Source: CALNBC01 sp050945915 (GTDB lineage: Bacteria; Bacillota; Clostridia; Christensenellales; CALWSW01). From it: DNA of 45,519 nt. The notes under the pieces are model-generated. The model was not told the DNA's origin. It searched no databases and saw only the letters and a program-made list of their open reading frames with translations. The stretch is taken from the NCBI GenBank assembly GCA_050945915.1, contig JBMNTV010000010.1:1-45519 (forward strand), written 5' to 3'. The position numbers were made by a program, and so were the translations under genes. Shown here piece by piece: positions 16,395 to 24,949 of the stretch; position 1 is the stretch's first letter, and each line of letters starts with the position of its first letter.

Positions 16395-18353
16395 ATGAAA
16401 AAGTTTCTGTCTGTGTTGCTGGTGTTCTCTCTGCTAGTCATGGCAGTAGGCTGCACCGCGTCGGCTCCGGAAGGAACTCCGGAAGCTCCGGGAACCCCGG
16501 AAGCATCGATCTTTACCGCGGGCGAGTACACGGCCTCTGCGCAGGGTAACAACGGCCTTGTGACCGTGAAGGTCACCTTCTCGGACAGTGCCATCACATC
16601 CATCGAGATTGTGGAGCATTCCGAAACCCCCGGAATCTCTGATGGCGCTTTGAACGACATCCCTGCCGCAATCGTGGAAAACCAGTCCCTGGCTGTGGAA
16701 GCCATCACCGGTGCCACCTATTCTTCCAATGCGGTCCTGACGGCTGTCGAGGATTGCGTGAAGCAGGCAGGCGGCGATGCTGCGGTGGCTAAGCTGAAGA
16801 GCGCTGCCGTCGAGGCCGGCGAAGCCGAGGACAAGACCTATGAAGCGGACGTCGTCGTTCTGGGCGCCGGCGGCGCGGGAATGGCCGCCGCTGTCACCGC
16901 CCATCAGGCCGGCAAGACCGTCGTCGTCATCGAAGCGTCTGGCGCCATGGGTGGCAACACCATCATGTCCGGTGGCGCCCTCAACGCCAGCAACGACGAT
17001 TACGTTCCCAAGACCCAGATGACCGACAGCTATGCCAACTCCTTGAAACAGGCCCTCTCCGAGACCCCCATCAACGATGATCACGCCGCGCTGATCCAGG
17101 CCGTTCAGGCGGAGTACGACGCATATCTGGCCTCCGGCTCCACCGCTCTGTTTGACAGCGTCAACTGGCATATCCTGCAGACCTGGCGCGGCGGTGACTT
17201 CGAGGGCGACCTGAAGCTGGTCAGGACCCTTTGCGAGAACATCTGGGACGGCATCGAGTGGATTCAGTCCCTGGGCATGGGATTCCTGGATGGCGAGTTC
17301 ACAGTGACCGGCGGCCTCTGGCCCCGTGCGCACAAGCCCGTCGATCCCGTCGGCACCGGCTTCTTCAAGACCTACCAGGCCTATGTTGACAACAACGAAG
17401 GCATCACCATGGTGTACAACACCACTGCCAAAGAGCTGATCGTGGAAAACGGCAGGGTCGTTGGCGCGAACTGCATCGCGAATGACGGCAGCAAGATCAC
17501 CGCGAAGGGCAGCAGCGTGGTGCTGGCCACCGGCGGCTTCTCCCGCAACGTTGAGCTGCGCCAGAAGTACAATGCCGAAACCAACAAGTGGCCCACCCTG
17601 GACGAGAGCATTCTCTCCACCAACGCTCCCACCATTAACGGCGACGGTATCTTCATGGCGACTGCCGTGGGCGCCGCTGTGACCCAGATGCACAACATCC
17701 AGATGCTGCCCCTGGGCGATCCGGTTACCGGTGCGCTTTCCGGTAACATCGAACACGATGTCGAAACCCGTATCTTCGTCAACAAGGAAGGCAAGCGCTT
17801 CGTCAACGAGGGCGGCCGCCGCGACGATATGACTCTGGCGCTGTTTGAACAGACGGATCGCACGTTGTTCATCATCATGGACAGCGACACCTATCCCACC
17901 GGCGATGAACTCAACAACTTCGGCGAGACTGTCAACTCCCTCGTAGAGGCCGGCCGAGCCTACAAGGCCGACACCCTTGAGGAACTGGCCGCCATGATCG
18001 GGGTTCCCGCTGAGAACCTGGTCGCCAGCGTGAACGAGTTCAACCGCTATGCCAAGGGCGGCGACAGGGAAGGCCAGGTTGACGAGTTCGGACGCAGCCT
18101 GTTCTCCACGCCCATTGACAATGGCCCGTTCTACGCCGGAGCCCGTGTGCCCACCGTGCACCACACCATGGGCGGCGTGGTCATCGACGAGAACTGCCAT
18201 GTGCTAGATGAAAGCGGCAACATCATCCCCGGCCTGTACGCTGCCGGTGAAGTCACCGGTGGTATCCACGGCGCCAACCGCCTGGGCGGCAACGCGCTGG
18301 CTGACACCATCGTCTTCGGCCGCATCGCGGGCAGGAACGCAGCCGCTGAATAA
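16395..18353 (+). CDS. Secreted FMN/FAD fumarate-reductase-like flavoprotein (lipoprotein)
   Basis: A 653-aa extracytoplasmic reductase. A signal peptide ends in AVGC with lipidation Cys20. An FMN-binding domain follows, with the flavin-transferase acceptor motif ITGATYS (Thr108). The FAD domain starts at VVVLGAGGAGMAAA (about 153-166). The C-terminus carries fumarate-reductase active-site segments: DEFGRS (catalytic Arg), VHHTMGGV, and AAGEVTGGIHGANRLGGNA, almost as in FccA-type soluble fumarate reductases. It lacks heme motifs, so electrons probably arrive through the bound FMN. Strong AAGGAGGA precedes the ATG. Its MerR neighbour and promoter suggest substrate-inducible expression. Fumarate is the likeliest acceptor; a related enoate is possible. 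Confidence 0.93.
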   Translation: MKKFLSVLLVFSLLVMAVGCTASAPEGTPEAPGTPEASIFTAGEYTASAQGNNGLVTVKVTFSDSAITSIEIVEHSETPGISDGALNDIPAAIVENQSLAVEAITGATYSSNAVLTAVEDCVKQAGGDAAVAKLKSAAVEAGEAEDKTYEADVVVLGAGGAGMAAAVTAHQAGKTVVVIEASGAMGGNTIMSGGALNASNDDYVPKTQMTDSYANSLKQALSETPINDDHAALIQAVQAEYDAYLASGSTALFDSVNWHILQTWRGGDFEGDLKLVRTLCENIWDGIEWIQSLGMGFLDGEFTVTGGLWPRAHKPVDPVGTGFFKTYQAYVDNNEGITMVYNTTAKELIVENGRVVGANCIANDGSKITAKGSSVVLATGGFSRNVELRQKYNAETNKWPTLDESILSTNAPTINGDGIFMATAVGAAVTQMHNIQMLPLGDPVTGALSGNIEHDVETRIFVNKEGKRFVNEGGRRDDMTLALFEQTDRTLFIIMDSDTYPTGDELNNFGETVNSLVEAGRAYKADTLEELAAMIGVPAENLVASVNEFNRYAKGGDREGQVDEFGRSLFSTPIDNGPFYAGARVPTVHHTMGGVVIDENCHVLDESGNIIPGLYAAGEVTGGIHGANRLGGNALADTIVFGRIAGRNAAAE

Positions 18354-18372
18354 ACTTTAACCTCAACCCGAT

Positions 18373-18399
18373 GAGGGGCCAAACGGCCCCTCTTTTTTT
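18373..18399 (+). terminator. Terminator after the flavoprotein gene
   Basis: A perfect 8-bp stem GAGGGGCC/GGCCCCTC with an AAAC loop followed by seven T residues. Confidence 0.95.
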
Positions 18400-18872
18400 A
18401 ACGAGAATTCTTTGGCAGGCCATAAGGGAAGAACCAAAATCCCAAGCCAACGGGCTTTTTGGAGTATTACTTTCCATGGCAAGAGCCGTTTGGATCCCTG
18501 GTTTCGCCAGACGGGCAGAGTCAGTACATTGCTCGTATTTGGCGTCTGTGCATTGAAAATGACAGATCGATGAGTAAAGTTTTTATACACGCGAAAATAA
18601 AGAAACATCGGTTGACTATAAAGAAATGAATGTGCTATAATTTAACAAATAATCAAAGTGTTATATTATGAAAAATTTTCGCAATTATCTGAAGGTACAA
18701 GCAAAAGGCGCATTCCTTCAAAGCATGGAAGAAAGTCGTTATCAAATCCAGCCGTAAGATCTCATATAGATTTCATATACATAGTTTATCCAAAGATTCC
18801 GGCACCAGGCCTCGTCTGTTCAATACCAAAGATGAGAGGGGCCGGATCTCATACGAGGGAGGTAAATCCGTC
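18400..18872. other. Intergenic region before dhaL
   Basis: About 470 bases without a supportable gene on either strand; the open frames are short and lack ribosome sites. The right part contains the dhaL promoter and a leader of about 225 bases with no fold I recognise. Confidence 0.5.
18612..18641 (+). promoter_or_regulatory. Promoter for dhaL-dhaK
   Basis: TTGACT (18612-18617) and a consensus TATAAT (18636-18641) are separated by 18 bp. Confidence 0.7.
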
Positions 18873-19505
18873 ATGGTAGTATTCTCGCAGGCCCAGGCTG
18901 AAACTGTCGTACTGACAATGGCGAAAGTCGCCATTGACAACGAGCAGTGGTTTTCCGAGTTGGATGGGGTGATGGGTGACGGCGACTTCGGCACGTCCCT
19001 TGCCACAGGCTTTCGGGCCGTCTTGGCAGGGTGGGACGAGTTCGACAAATCATCCATCGGCGCGACGCTGCTCAAATGCGCCACCGCCATCACGGCGAAC
19101 GTGGGTGGCTGCTCGGGTCCCGTGTGGGGCACGCTTTTTATGCGCATGGGCATGAAGCTCCGCGGAAAGACCGAAGCCACATTGGAAGAAGTGATCGAAG
19201 GTCTCAAGTCCGCCATCGAGGGCATCATGCAGCGGGGCGGCGCAAAGCTCGGGGACAAGACGCTGCTCGACGCGCTGGATGCCATCGTCAAGAGCAACGA
19301 GGCTTCCCTCGCCGCCGGGGACGATATGGCGACCACGCTGAAAAAGGCTGCAGACGCGGCCTATGAAATGCGGGAGATCTCCAAGCCCTGGGTGGCGATG
19401 CGGGGGCGCCAGTCCTTTACAGGCGAGCGCAGCGCAGGAACCTATGATCCCGGAATTGTGGCCGTGGGCGAGATGATGAAGGCCATCGCTGCGGCGCTGC
19501 AATAG
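18873..19505 (+). CDS. dhaL: Dihydroxyacetone kinase subunit DhaL
   Basis: The nucleotide-binding subunit of dihydroxyacetone kinase, 210 aa, all-helical. Family features are the Mg-ADP site GVMGDGDFGTSLATGF, the GGCSGPVWGTLF loop, KTLLDALDA, and the C-terminal RGRQSFTGERSAGTYDPG segment. GGGAGG precedes the ATG at ten bases. The partner dhaK follows 131 bases later. No dhaM (PTS phosphoryl donor) gene is in the window, so it is open whether the complex uses ATP or phospho-DhaM made elsewhere. The order L before K is the reverse of the common dhaKLM order. Confidence 0.93.
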   Translation: MVVFSQAQAETVVLTMAKVAIDNEQWFSELDGVMGDGDFGTSLATGFRAVLAGWDEFDKSSIGATLLKCATAITANVGGCSGPVWGTLFMRMGMKLRGKTEATLEEVIEGLKSAIEGIMQRGGAKLGDKTLLDALDAIVKSNEASLAAGDDMATTLKKAADAAYEMREISKPWVAMRGRQSFTGERSAGTYDPGIVAVGEMMKAIAAALQ

Positions 19506-19524
19506 TCCAGCGCATCAAAATAAT

Positions 19525-19559
19525 CCTGCCCCAGAAACAACCTGGCAGGCGTTCTGGGG
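19525..19559 (+). promoter_or_regulatory. Overlapping alternative hairpins between dhaL and dhaK
   Basis: Two mutually exclusive stems share bases 19529-19530: CCTGCC (19525-19530) with GGCAGG (19544-19549), and CCCCAGAA (19529-19536) with TTCTGGGG (19552-19559). There is no T tract. This may be an RNA-processing or stability element; a regulatory switch is speculative. Confidence 0.3.
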
Positions 19560-19636
19560 AAGAAAACCTGCGTCTCATAAACGGGTCAACGATGACACGT
19601 TCACTTAAGCCATCACAGTACTGAAAGGAGCGCATC

Positions 19637-20629
19637 ATGAAGAAATTCCTGAACGATCCCGCAACCTTCGTAAAGGAAATGATCGAGGGCGTCTACCTGG
19701 CCAATCCCGGCAAGTATATTTACAAGCCGGAGTTCAACATCCTCGCCCGGAACGACATCCCCGCGGACAAGGTCGCCATCATGCAAGGCTCCGGGTCCGG
19801 TCACGAGCCTGCGCACATCATGTGCGTTGGCAAGGGCATGTTGGACGCCGCCTGCCCCGGCAACGTGTTTGCCGCGCCTCCCATGGACTACGTTTATGAA
19901 TGCACCAAGCTGATCGCCAACGACGCAGGCGTACTCCACATCATCAACAACTACCAGGGCGACCGCATGAGCTGGGATATGGGCCGCGAGATGGCGGAAG
20001 CCGAGGGCATCAAGATCGGCACCGTCATCGTGGACGATGACGTATCCGTGCAAAACAGCACCTACACCGTTGGCCGCCGCGGCGTGGCGGGCAACTTCTT
20101 TGTGATCAAGTGCTGCGCCGCAGCCGCAGAGCGCAGGAAGACCCTGGAAGAGGTCGTCGAGGTTGGCAAGAAGGTCAATGCCAACGTCCGCTCCATGGGC
20201 ATGGCGCTGACCGGCTGCATCCCGCCCGCAAAGGGCACCCCGATCTTCACCCTGGCAGATGACGAGATCGAGATTGGCATCGGTATCCACGGCGAGCCCG
20301 GCCGCAGGCGCGACAAGTTCAAGCCCGCCGACGAGATCGTGGACGAATTGTTCACCGCCATCTATGAGGACCTGCCCTTTGCTTCCGGCGATCGGGTGGC
20401 TGTGATGGTCAACGGCATGGGCGGCACCCCCATCAGCGAGCTGTATCTCCTCTATGGCATCGTTGCGAAGAAGTGCGCGGATAAGGGCCTGACCATCGTC
20501 AAGAACTACGTGGGCAACTACTGCACCAGCCTGGAGATGCAGGGCTCCTCCCTCACCATGCTCAGGCTGGACGACGAGATGGAGACCTATCTGAACGATC
20601 CCGCAGAGATCGCCATCCGCGTATTCTGA
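19637..20629 (+). CDS. dhaK: Dihydroxyacetone kinase subunit DhaK
   Basis: The substrate-binding subunit, 330 aa, which forms a covalent hemiaminal with dihydroxyacetone so that its phosphate can be added to give glycerone phosphate. Visible features are GSGSGHEPAH near the N-terminus, the FAAPPMDYVYE stretch, VIVDDDVSV, and the catalytic histidine in GIGIHGEPGRRR. Length matches the family. AAAGGAG lies eight bases before the ATG. With dhaL it links glycerol or dihydroxyacetone use to glycolysis. No glycerol dehydrogenase lies beside it, though an iron alcohol dehydrogenase is at 35521. Confidence 0.95.
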   Translation: MKKFLNDPATFVKEMIEGVYLANPGKYIYKPEFNILARNDIPADKVAIMQGSGSGHEPAHIMCVGKGMLDAACPGNVFAAPPMDYVYECTKLIANDAGVLHIINNYQGDRMSWDMGREMAEAEGIKIGTVIVDDDVSVQNSTYTVGRRGVAGNFFVIKCCAAAAERRKTLEEVVEVGKKVNANVRSMGMALTGCIPPAKGTPIFTLADDEIEIGIGIHGEPGRRRDKFKPADEIVDELFTAIYEDLPFASGDRVAVMVNGMGGTPISELYLLYGIVAKKCADKGLTIVKNYVGNYCTSLEMQGSSLTMLRLDDEMETYLNDPAEIAIRVF

Positions 20630-20657
20630 TTCCGGCCTGTTCCCGCAATCGAAAAAG

Positions 20658-20700
20658 CGGCAGATTCCAGGGATTCCCTTGGAATCTGCCGTTGTTTTGT
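20658..20700. terminator. Bidirectional terminator between dhaK and the LuxR gene
   Basis: A perfect 11-bp stem CGGCAGATTCC/GGAATCTGCCG with a 12-base loop. T-rich sequence follows on the plus strand and CTTTTTC follows on the minus strand, serving both convergent genes. Confidence 0.85.
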
Positions 20701-20776
20701 GTGGAAGCGATGACATCCCCCGCCAAGGCGTCAACCAGAACCAAATCAAAGGAGGGTGGAGGGGAGCATCTGAAAA

Positions 20777-22426
20777 TCAGGCATCAACCTGTAAGTCAAA
20801 TCCCTGTTCCCGCATTTTGCGCAAATAGCCCATCAGTTCCTTGCGCGAGTTGACCCCCAGCTTCCAATAGATGCGCTTGTTGTGAGTTTTGATCGTGTTG
20901 ATGGAAAGGCAAAGAATCTGGGTGATCTCCTGGGCGTCGTAACCCTGCGCATACAGATTGAACACCGCTTTCTCTGCCCGGGAAAGGGTTTCGTATTTTT
21001 TGGAAAACTCCAAAAACATCGCTTCCGCGTCGGGGTCGGGTTTCGGGCGCGGAGCATCAACGCCTAAGCTTTCGGATTTTGACCGTTCGTTGTTTGCGGC
21101 ATCCTTTTCCGCCAAAAAGGCAAACAGGTCGTCGATCTCTTTGATATTCGTCTTTGTGTACGCGGAAGGATTCTGGGTTTTGACCATGTCGATGCTTTGA
21201 AGAACGGGGGCGAGATAGCGGTTGCTGATCAGCGAGGCCGCGAGGACGCTCATCGTCAAAAGGGTGGCGAGCAAAAGCAGGATGGGAATGTTCCTGCGCA
21301 TTGCATGGACGTTCAGATCGCTTTCCGGCATCATGACGGCGATTGCCCAGCGTTCGCCGTGCACCGCGTCTTTGGGGTAAAGACTGATTTCCCGATGCAA
21401 ACCGCAGAAGCGAAGCCCGCCGGGCGTGGCGAAGGTCGTCATGCCGCTGTTGTGGGATACTGCGGTCAGCGTGCTGTTTGACGCACTTTGAGTTTCGTCA
21501 TAGAAGCCGGCAAGCATGGCTTTGGACACATCCAGCGCATCGCCCTCCATCGGCGCAAGCAGGGAGAAAACCCGACTGTGCGTGGAGGCGTAGGGAGCGC
21601 TTTGCAGCTTGAACAGCATGGAGTTGACTTCAAAGCCGCAAACGCCCAGCACCGACCCGTCTGAAGCGAGCATGGGGACGCAAAGGAGCATCGCTTCCTC
21701 ATAATCGCCGTGTAGCACGGATTTGGGGTTCCAGTAATACATGCGGGAAAGATCCAGTCCCTGGTGTGCGCCTTTGAGGGTTGTGTGAAAAAAGTCGTCC
21801 GGCTGAACGGAAAATTCCATGTCCCACTGGGGAAGAACCCGGATCCCGCGTTCCCGGGCGAGGGCGATCGGCCCCCTCATATAATGAATGGAAGGATTGG
21901 TGCGGTTGACGGCGTTGGGCTCCATATTGCGCAGGAAAAGCCCCGCCCGGGAGCCTTCGGCGCCGGGAAGGGATGGGTTCACCGTTGCGTCGAGTATGAC
22001 AAAGACTGCGCTGGCTGCGTTTTTTTCCAAAGTGGCGAGCAAAGGATCGAGGCAGCTTCGAAGCACCTCTTCCAAAAGCTTTGGATGCTGTTTTAGCTCA
22101 GCGGCGGAAACGCCGTTATTGTTCAATTCAGCCTCGATTTGGCTGCTGATCTTCTGGGACAGTGCGACCCCTTCCACAGACAATGTCCCAAAGCTGTTTT
22201 TTGCGTTTTCCACAACATGGTTCAGTTCGTTATCCAGAAAGATGCGGCTTTCCGTCAGCCCGATGGAAAACACGCCGGTGGAAAACAGGATGAGCAGCAG
22301 CGTCAGCATGATGGCAGAAAGAAAAAGGATGAGGAAGAAAAAGAGGCGCAGTCGCAACGAGAAACCATACCCGCCCGAAAACGCCTCGTGGAACAACGCT
22401 TTGAGCCTGTCCAGCTGTTGCTTCAT
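20777..22426 (-). CDS. Membrane-anchored sensor with C-terminal LuxR-type DNA-binding domain
   Basis: A 549-aa one-component regulator. After a basic N-terminus comes a transmembrane helix (about 26-48), then a large extracytoplasmic region (about 50-375) that looks like a sensor domain. A second helix follows (about 380-402), then a cytoplasmic linker. A LuxR helix-turn-helix lies at about 480-540, with LSRAEKAVFNLYAQGYDAQEI and LSINTIKTHNKRIYWKLGV. It lies 39 bases downstream of a solute-binding lipoprotein gene on the same strand, so the two are likely co-transcribed. I infer that the lipoprotein presents a ligand to this sensor. No histidine kinase or receiver domain is present. Confidence 0.85.
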   Translation of the reverse strand: MKQQLDRLKALFHEAFSGGYGFSLRLRLFFFLILFLSAIMLTLLLILFSTGVFSIGLTESRIFLDNELNHVVENAKNSFGTLSVEGVALSQKISSQIEAELNNNGVSAAELKQHPKLLEEVLRSCLDPLLATLEKNAASAVFVILDATVNPSLPGAEGSRAGLFLRNMEPNAVNRTNPSIHYMRGPIALARERGIRVLPQWDMEFSVQPDDFFHTTLKGAHQGLDLSRMYYWNPKSVLHGDYEEAMLLCVPMLASDGSVLGVCGFEVNSMLFKLQSAPYASTHSRVFSLLAPMEGDALDVSKAMLAGFYDETQSASNSTLTAVSHNSGMTTFATPGGLRFCGLHREISLYPKDAVHGERWAIAVMMPESDLNVHAMRRNIPILLLLATLLTMSVLAASLISNRYLAPVLQSIDMVKTQNPSAYTKTNIKEIDDLFAFLAEKDAANNERSKSESLGVDAPRPKPDPDAEAMFLEFSKKYETLSRAEKAVFNLYAQGYDAQEITQILCLSINTIKTHNKRIYWKLGVNSRKELMGYLRKMREQGFDLQVDA

Positions 22427-22465
22427 ATTCGATCCTGCCTTCTTCCCACTGTCAACCCTGCGCTG

Positions 22466-23830
22466 TCAGCGTATAAACCCGCTGAACAATTCGCCACTCA
22501 CCGCGGCGGCATCCGCGCCGTTTAGCACCTTCTGCCGCCCATCCCTCATCGCCTGCCGGATGCCCTTTTCGTACGCCTCGGAAAGGGAGGAGAAGGATTC
22601 GGTTTGGGGAGCGACGACAAAAGCGTACTCTTTGTGCATCAGCGTCGCGGTCTTGAGCAGCCTTTGGACGGACGGATTGTCCACGGCTGGAGAATCTTCG
22701 GTCAGGTGCTGCTCATACGCTTCCCTGGTGACCGGCAAATAGCCAGTGGACGAAACAAACCGCATGTTTTGCTTTGGGCTTGTGAACCACTTCAAAAATA
22801 GCGTGGCCGCGTACTCCTTTTGCGGACTGGATTTGGCGACGATCATTCCCGCCCCCCGCTGGAGTGCGATTTTCTTGCCCCCTTCAAAGACGGGATAGGG
22901 CAGCACCGAATACTCCACGGATTCCTTCGTATTGTCCGGATACGTGATGCTGTCCCCGTAAAAGAGGATGCCTGCTGTGGACCCGATGGAACAGATGATT
23001 TCCCCCGTTCGCGAAAGGTCGGAGGAATAGCCGTCCACCACAGCGTACGCGCCATTCAGGGCGGGCAGGACGGAAAAATCCCAAACTTTTTGAAAAGCCG
23101 CAGAATCTGTGTTCAGCTTGTCCAGCCCCGCGACGATTTCTTCGCCAAGCTGTGCGCTGCCCACTTGGGCGATGTTGAACCAGGAATCGGCGGTAAAAAA
23201 GGTCTTTCCGTCGTTGGGAACGTCGGGGGTTTGCGCGTCCGTCCATGCGTAATATTGTGCCGCGGCGCGGGCAATCCCCTCAAAGGTAGACAGGCTCTCC
23301 ATCGTCACGCCGGTGGCTTGGGAAAAACGGTCAAACAGGGTTTTGTTCACAAAGAGCGCTTCGGTGGATTTGGAGATGGGAAAGACGTACAGCTTCCCGT
23401 CCGGCAGCCTCCCTTCGGCGACAAAGGTATCCACATAATCGGAAAGCTCCTGCTCAGTGAAATAATCGTCCAGCGGGGCGAGAAGCCCGGCTTCCCTTAA
23501 AAGCAAAGCCATGGAAGGATAAGCAGTGGCGATATCCGGCATTTCCGGCGCCCCAGGGTCGCCCCGGGCGATCATGGCGAGCTTTTCGTTCTGATCCTTC
23601 GACGCTTGAATCGAAGTCACGTTGATTGCGATTCCGCGGTCCCGTCCCACCGTGTTGTTGAACTCGGTGATCAGGGCGTCCATGGTGTCTTTCATCTGAC
23701 CGCCGTAATTGTGCCACATGGTAATGGTTATGGGATTGTTCGGATCAAGTCCATAGGTGTGGGCGCCGCACCCCGTCAGGGCGTCAAAGAGAAGAAGGAG
23801 TACGAGTAACTTCACGACCGGCTTTTTCAT
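22466..23830 (-). CDS. Extracellular solute-binding lipoprotein (ABC sugar-binding type)
   Basis: A 454-aa family 1 solute-binding protein. The signal peptide has a lipobox ending TGC (Cys21). The mature part begins with the typical PITITMWHNYGGQMKDTM, then PDIATAYPSMALLL, a LYVFPISKSTEALFVNK strand, and late in the protein KSSPQKEYAATLFLKWFTSP and STGYLPVTREAY. These are classic carbohydrate-binding ABC features. The ATG at 23830 has GGAGG; the longer frame has none. No permease or ATPase gene is adjacent; instead a membrane LuxR regulator follows. This suggests a sensory role rather than, or in addition to, transport. Confidence 0.9.
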   Translation of the reverse strand: MKKPVVKLLVLLLLFDALTGCGAHTYGLDPNNPITITMWHNYGGQMKDTMDALITEFNNTVGRDRGIAINVTSIQASKDQNEKLAMIARGDPGAPEMPDIATAYPSMALLLREAGLLAPLDDYFTEQELSDYVDTFVAEGRLPDGKLYVFPISKSTEALFVNKTLFDRFSQATGVTMESLSTFEGIARAAAQYYAWTDAQTPDVPNDGKTFFTADSWFNIAQVGSAQLGEEIVAGLDKLNTDSAAFQKVWDFSVLPALNGAYAVVDGYSSDLSRTGEIICSIGSTAGILFYGDSITYPDNTKESVEYSVLPYPVFEGGKKIALQRGAGMIVAKSSPQKEYAATLFLKWFTSPKQNMRFVSSTGYLPVTREAYEQHLTEDSPAVDNPSVQRLLKTATLMHKEYAFVVAPQTESFSSLSEAYEKGIRQAMRDGRQKVLNGADAAAVSGELFSGFIR

Positions 23831-23878
23831 GGGTGCCTCCGCAGCCTGCGCAAGGTAGGATGCCACGTTTTTGAGAAC

Positions 23879-23940
23879 AATCACCCCAAAAACTGCCCGC
23901 ATTGCGCTAATCCTGGCAAAATCACCCTTTTGGGGTGATT
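23879..23940 (-). promoter_or_regulatory. Triple AATCACCC operator region upstream of the solute-binding protein gene
   Basis: AATCACCCC occurs at 23879-23887, AATCACCC at 23920-23927, and its complement GGGGTGATT at 23932-23940. The last two form a tight palindrome around TTTT. The first and third form a perfect 13-bp inverted repeat when the flanking A/T run is included. This is a likely binding region for the linked LuxR regulator. The rest of 23941-24153 holds only the repeat noted near 24.07 kb. Confidence 0.55.
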
Positions 23941-24068
23941 ACATCTACGCGAAAAGAAACTATGCTGATTATGGAGAAAACATGACGCACAACGCGACTT
24001 TGCCAATGTGAACAGGTCATTCTATCATATCGTATTTTCATTGGCTGTGTGAATCAATATTGGAAAAA

Positions 24069-24099
24069 ATGAGACAAACACAACAATAAATGAGACAAA
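24069..24099 (+). repeat. Direct repeat ATGAGACAAA, 21-bp period, upstream of the zinc-ribbon cluster
   Basis: ATGAGACAAA occurs at 24069-24078 and 24090-24099, and similar A/C-rich bases follow each. A 21-bp offset equals two helical turns, so a dimeric or cooperative DNA-binding protein could contact both on one face. I could not place a convincing -35/-10 pair for the cluster. Confidence 0.5.
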
Positions 24100-24153
24100 T
24101 ACAAACAACACCCCTGCGGCGAGTTTCTGTGCCTGCTGGCGCCGGACTCGATC

Positions 24154-24459
24154 ATGCAGCGCAAACAGAAATGGAACGGGATGTGGGCGCTTGTGAAACG
24201 GGAATTTACGGCCAACTACATCATGTCCAGCGAGGACGGTTATTTCCGCTTTCAGTTTTTTTGCGGTCTGTGCAATGACGGCCATACTTCCGGCAGGATC
24301 AGCGCCTCCTCCGCGAACGAAGCCTTCAGGCTTGCGGCAAATGAGGCGAGGAAGTATTTCAACCGCTGCTGTCAATGCGGGAAATGGGTATGCGACAAGC
24401 ACTATAATGAAGATGAAATGGCCTGCGACGGTTGCGAGCCGAGGGCCAGACAAAAATAG
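24154..24459 (+). CDS. Small cysteine-rich zinc-binding protein (cluster gene 1)
   Basis: A 101-aa protein of unknown function. It has FFCGLCNDG, then RCCQCGKWVCDKHYNEDEMACDGC, giving at least two zinc sites. The whole domain is homologous to the N-terminal part of the protein at 25300: both share a FxFxFxC start, a spacing helix, and the VCD-x3-NEDE-x2-C-x2-C ending. The start is uncertain: neither the ATG at 24154 nor the one at 24181 has a good ribosome site, and the homologous region starts near the second. It is the first of six same-strand genes with short gaps. Confidence 0.6.
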   Translation: MQRKQKWNGMWALVKREFTANYIMSSEDGYFRFQFFCGLCNDGHTSGRISASSANEAFRLAANEARKYFNRCCQCGKWVCDKHYNEDEMACDGCEPRARQK

Positions 24460-24473
24460 CGAGGAGAGTTCCA

Positions 24474-24947
24474 ATGGCAAAGGATCTTTTTGGGGGACTG
24501 GGTCAGCTGATGAAGGGCCTTTCGGGGTTTATGCCTCAGGATGACCCGGATGTGAAGCTGCTCAACTTGCAGAGCGAGATTTCCGACCTGGAAAGCCAGG
24601 AAAACGAGCTGTTCGCACAAATCGGGCGGCAGGCCTTTGAAGCGGACCCGTCGGCCTGGCCTCAGGCCGAGAAGTTGCGACTCATTCAAAACAATATCGC
24701 CTCCGCCCGGGAAGAGCTGGCCGCGCTGAACGAAGAATGCAAAGCGCGAAAAGAAGCCCAGGCCGCCGCAGAAGCGGAAACCAGATGCCCCAACTGCGAT
24801 TGCCAGAACCCGCAGGGCACGAAGTTCTGCCAGGAATGCGGAACCAAACTGGGCGGGGCGCAAAAATCGCACTGTGCCGGCTGCGGCGCGGCGTTGGCGC
24901 CCGGAGCGCGTTTTTGCGGCGAATGCGGCATGAAACAGGAGGGATAA
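24474..24947 (+). CDS. Coiled-coil protein with two C-terminal zinc ribbons (cluster gene 2)
   Basis: A 157-aa protein. The N-terminus has a glycine-rich amphipathic LFGGLGQLMKGLSGF stretch, then a charged helical region likely to form a coiled coil (about residues 25-100). Two zinc ribbons end the protein: CPNCDCQNPQGTKFCQECG and CAGCGAALAPGARFCGECG. GAGGAG lies upstream of the ATG at 24474, 14 bases after the previous stop. I do not recognise a functional family; an assembly or scaffold role is only a guess from the architecture. Confidence 0.8.
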   Translation: MAKDLFGGLGQLMKGLSGFMPQDDPDVKLLNLQSEISDLESQENELFAQIGRQAFEADPSAWPQAEKLRLIQNNIASAREELAALNEECKARKEAQAAAEAETRCPNCDCQNPQGTKFCQECGTKLGGAQKSHCAGCGAALAPGARFCGECGMKQEG

Positions 24948-24949
24948 CG

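Noticed and set aside
16434..18200. 588-codon minus-strand frame opposite the fumarate-reductase-like gene
   Set aside because: A shadow frame rich in V, G, H and D, with no ribosome site, opposite a clear flavoprotein.
18363..18608. Short frames on both strands between the flavoprotein and dhaL
   Set aside because: They cross the terminator and lack ribosome sites; neither looks like a protein.
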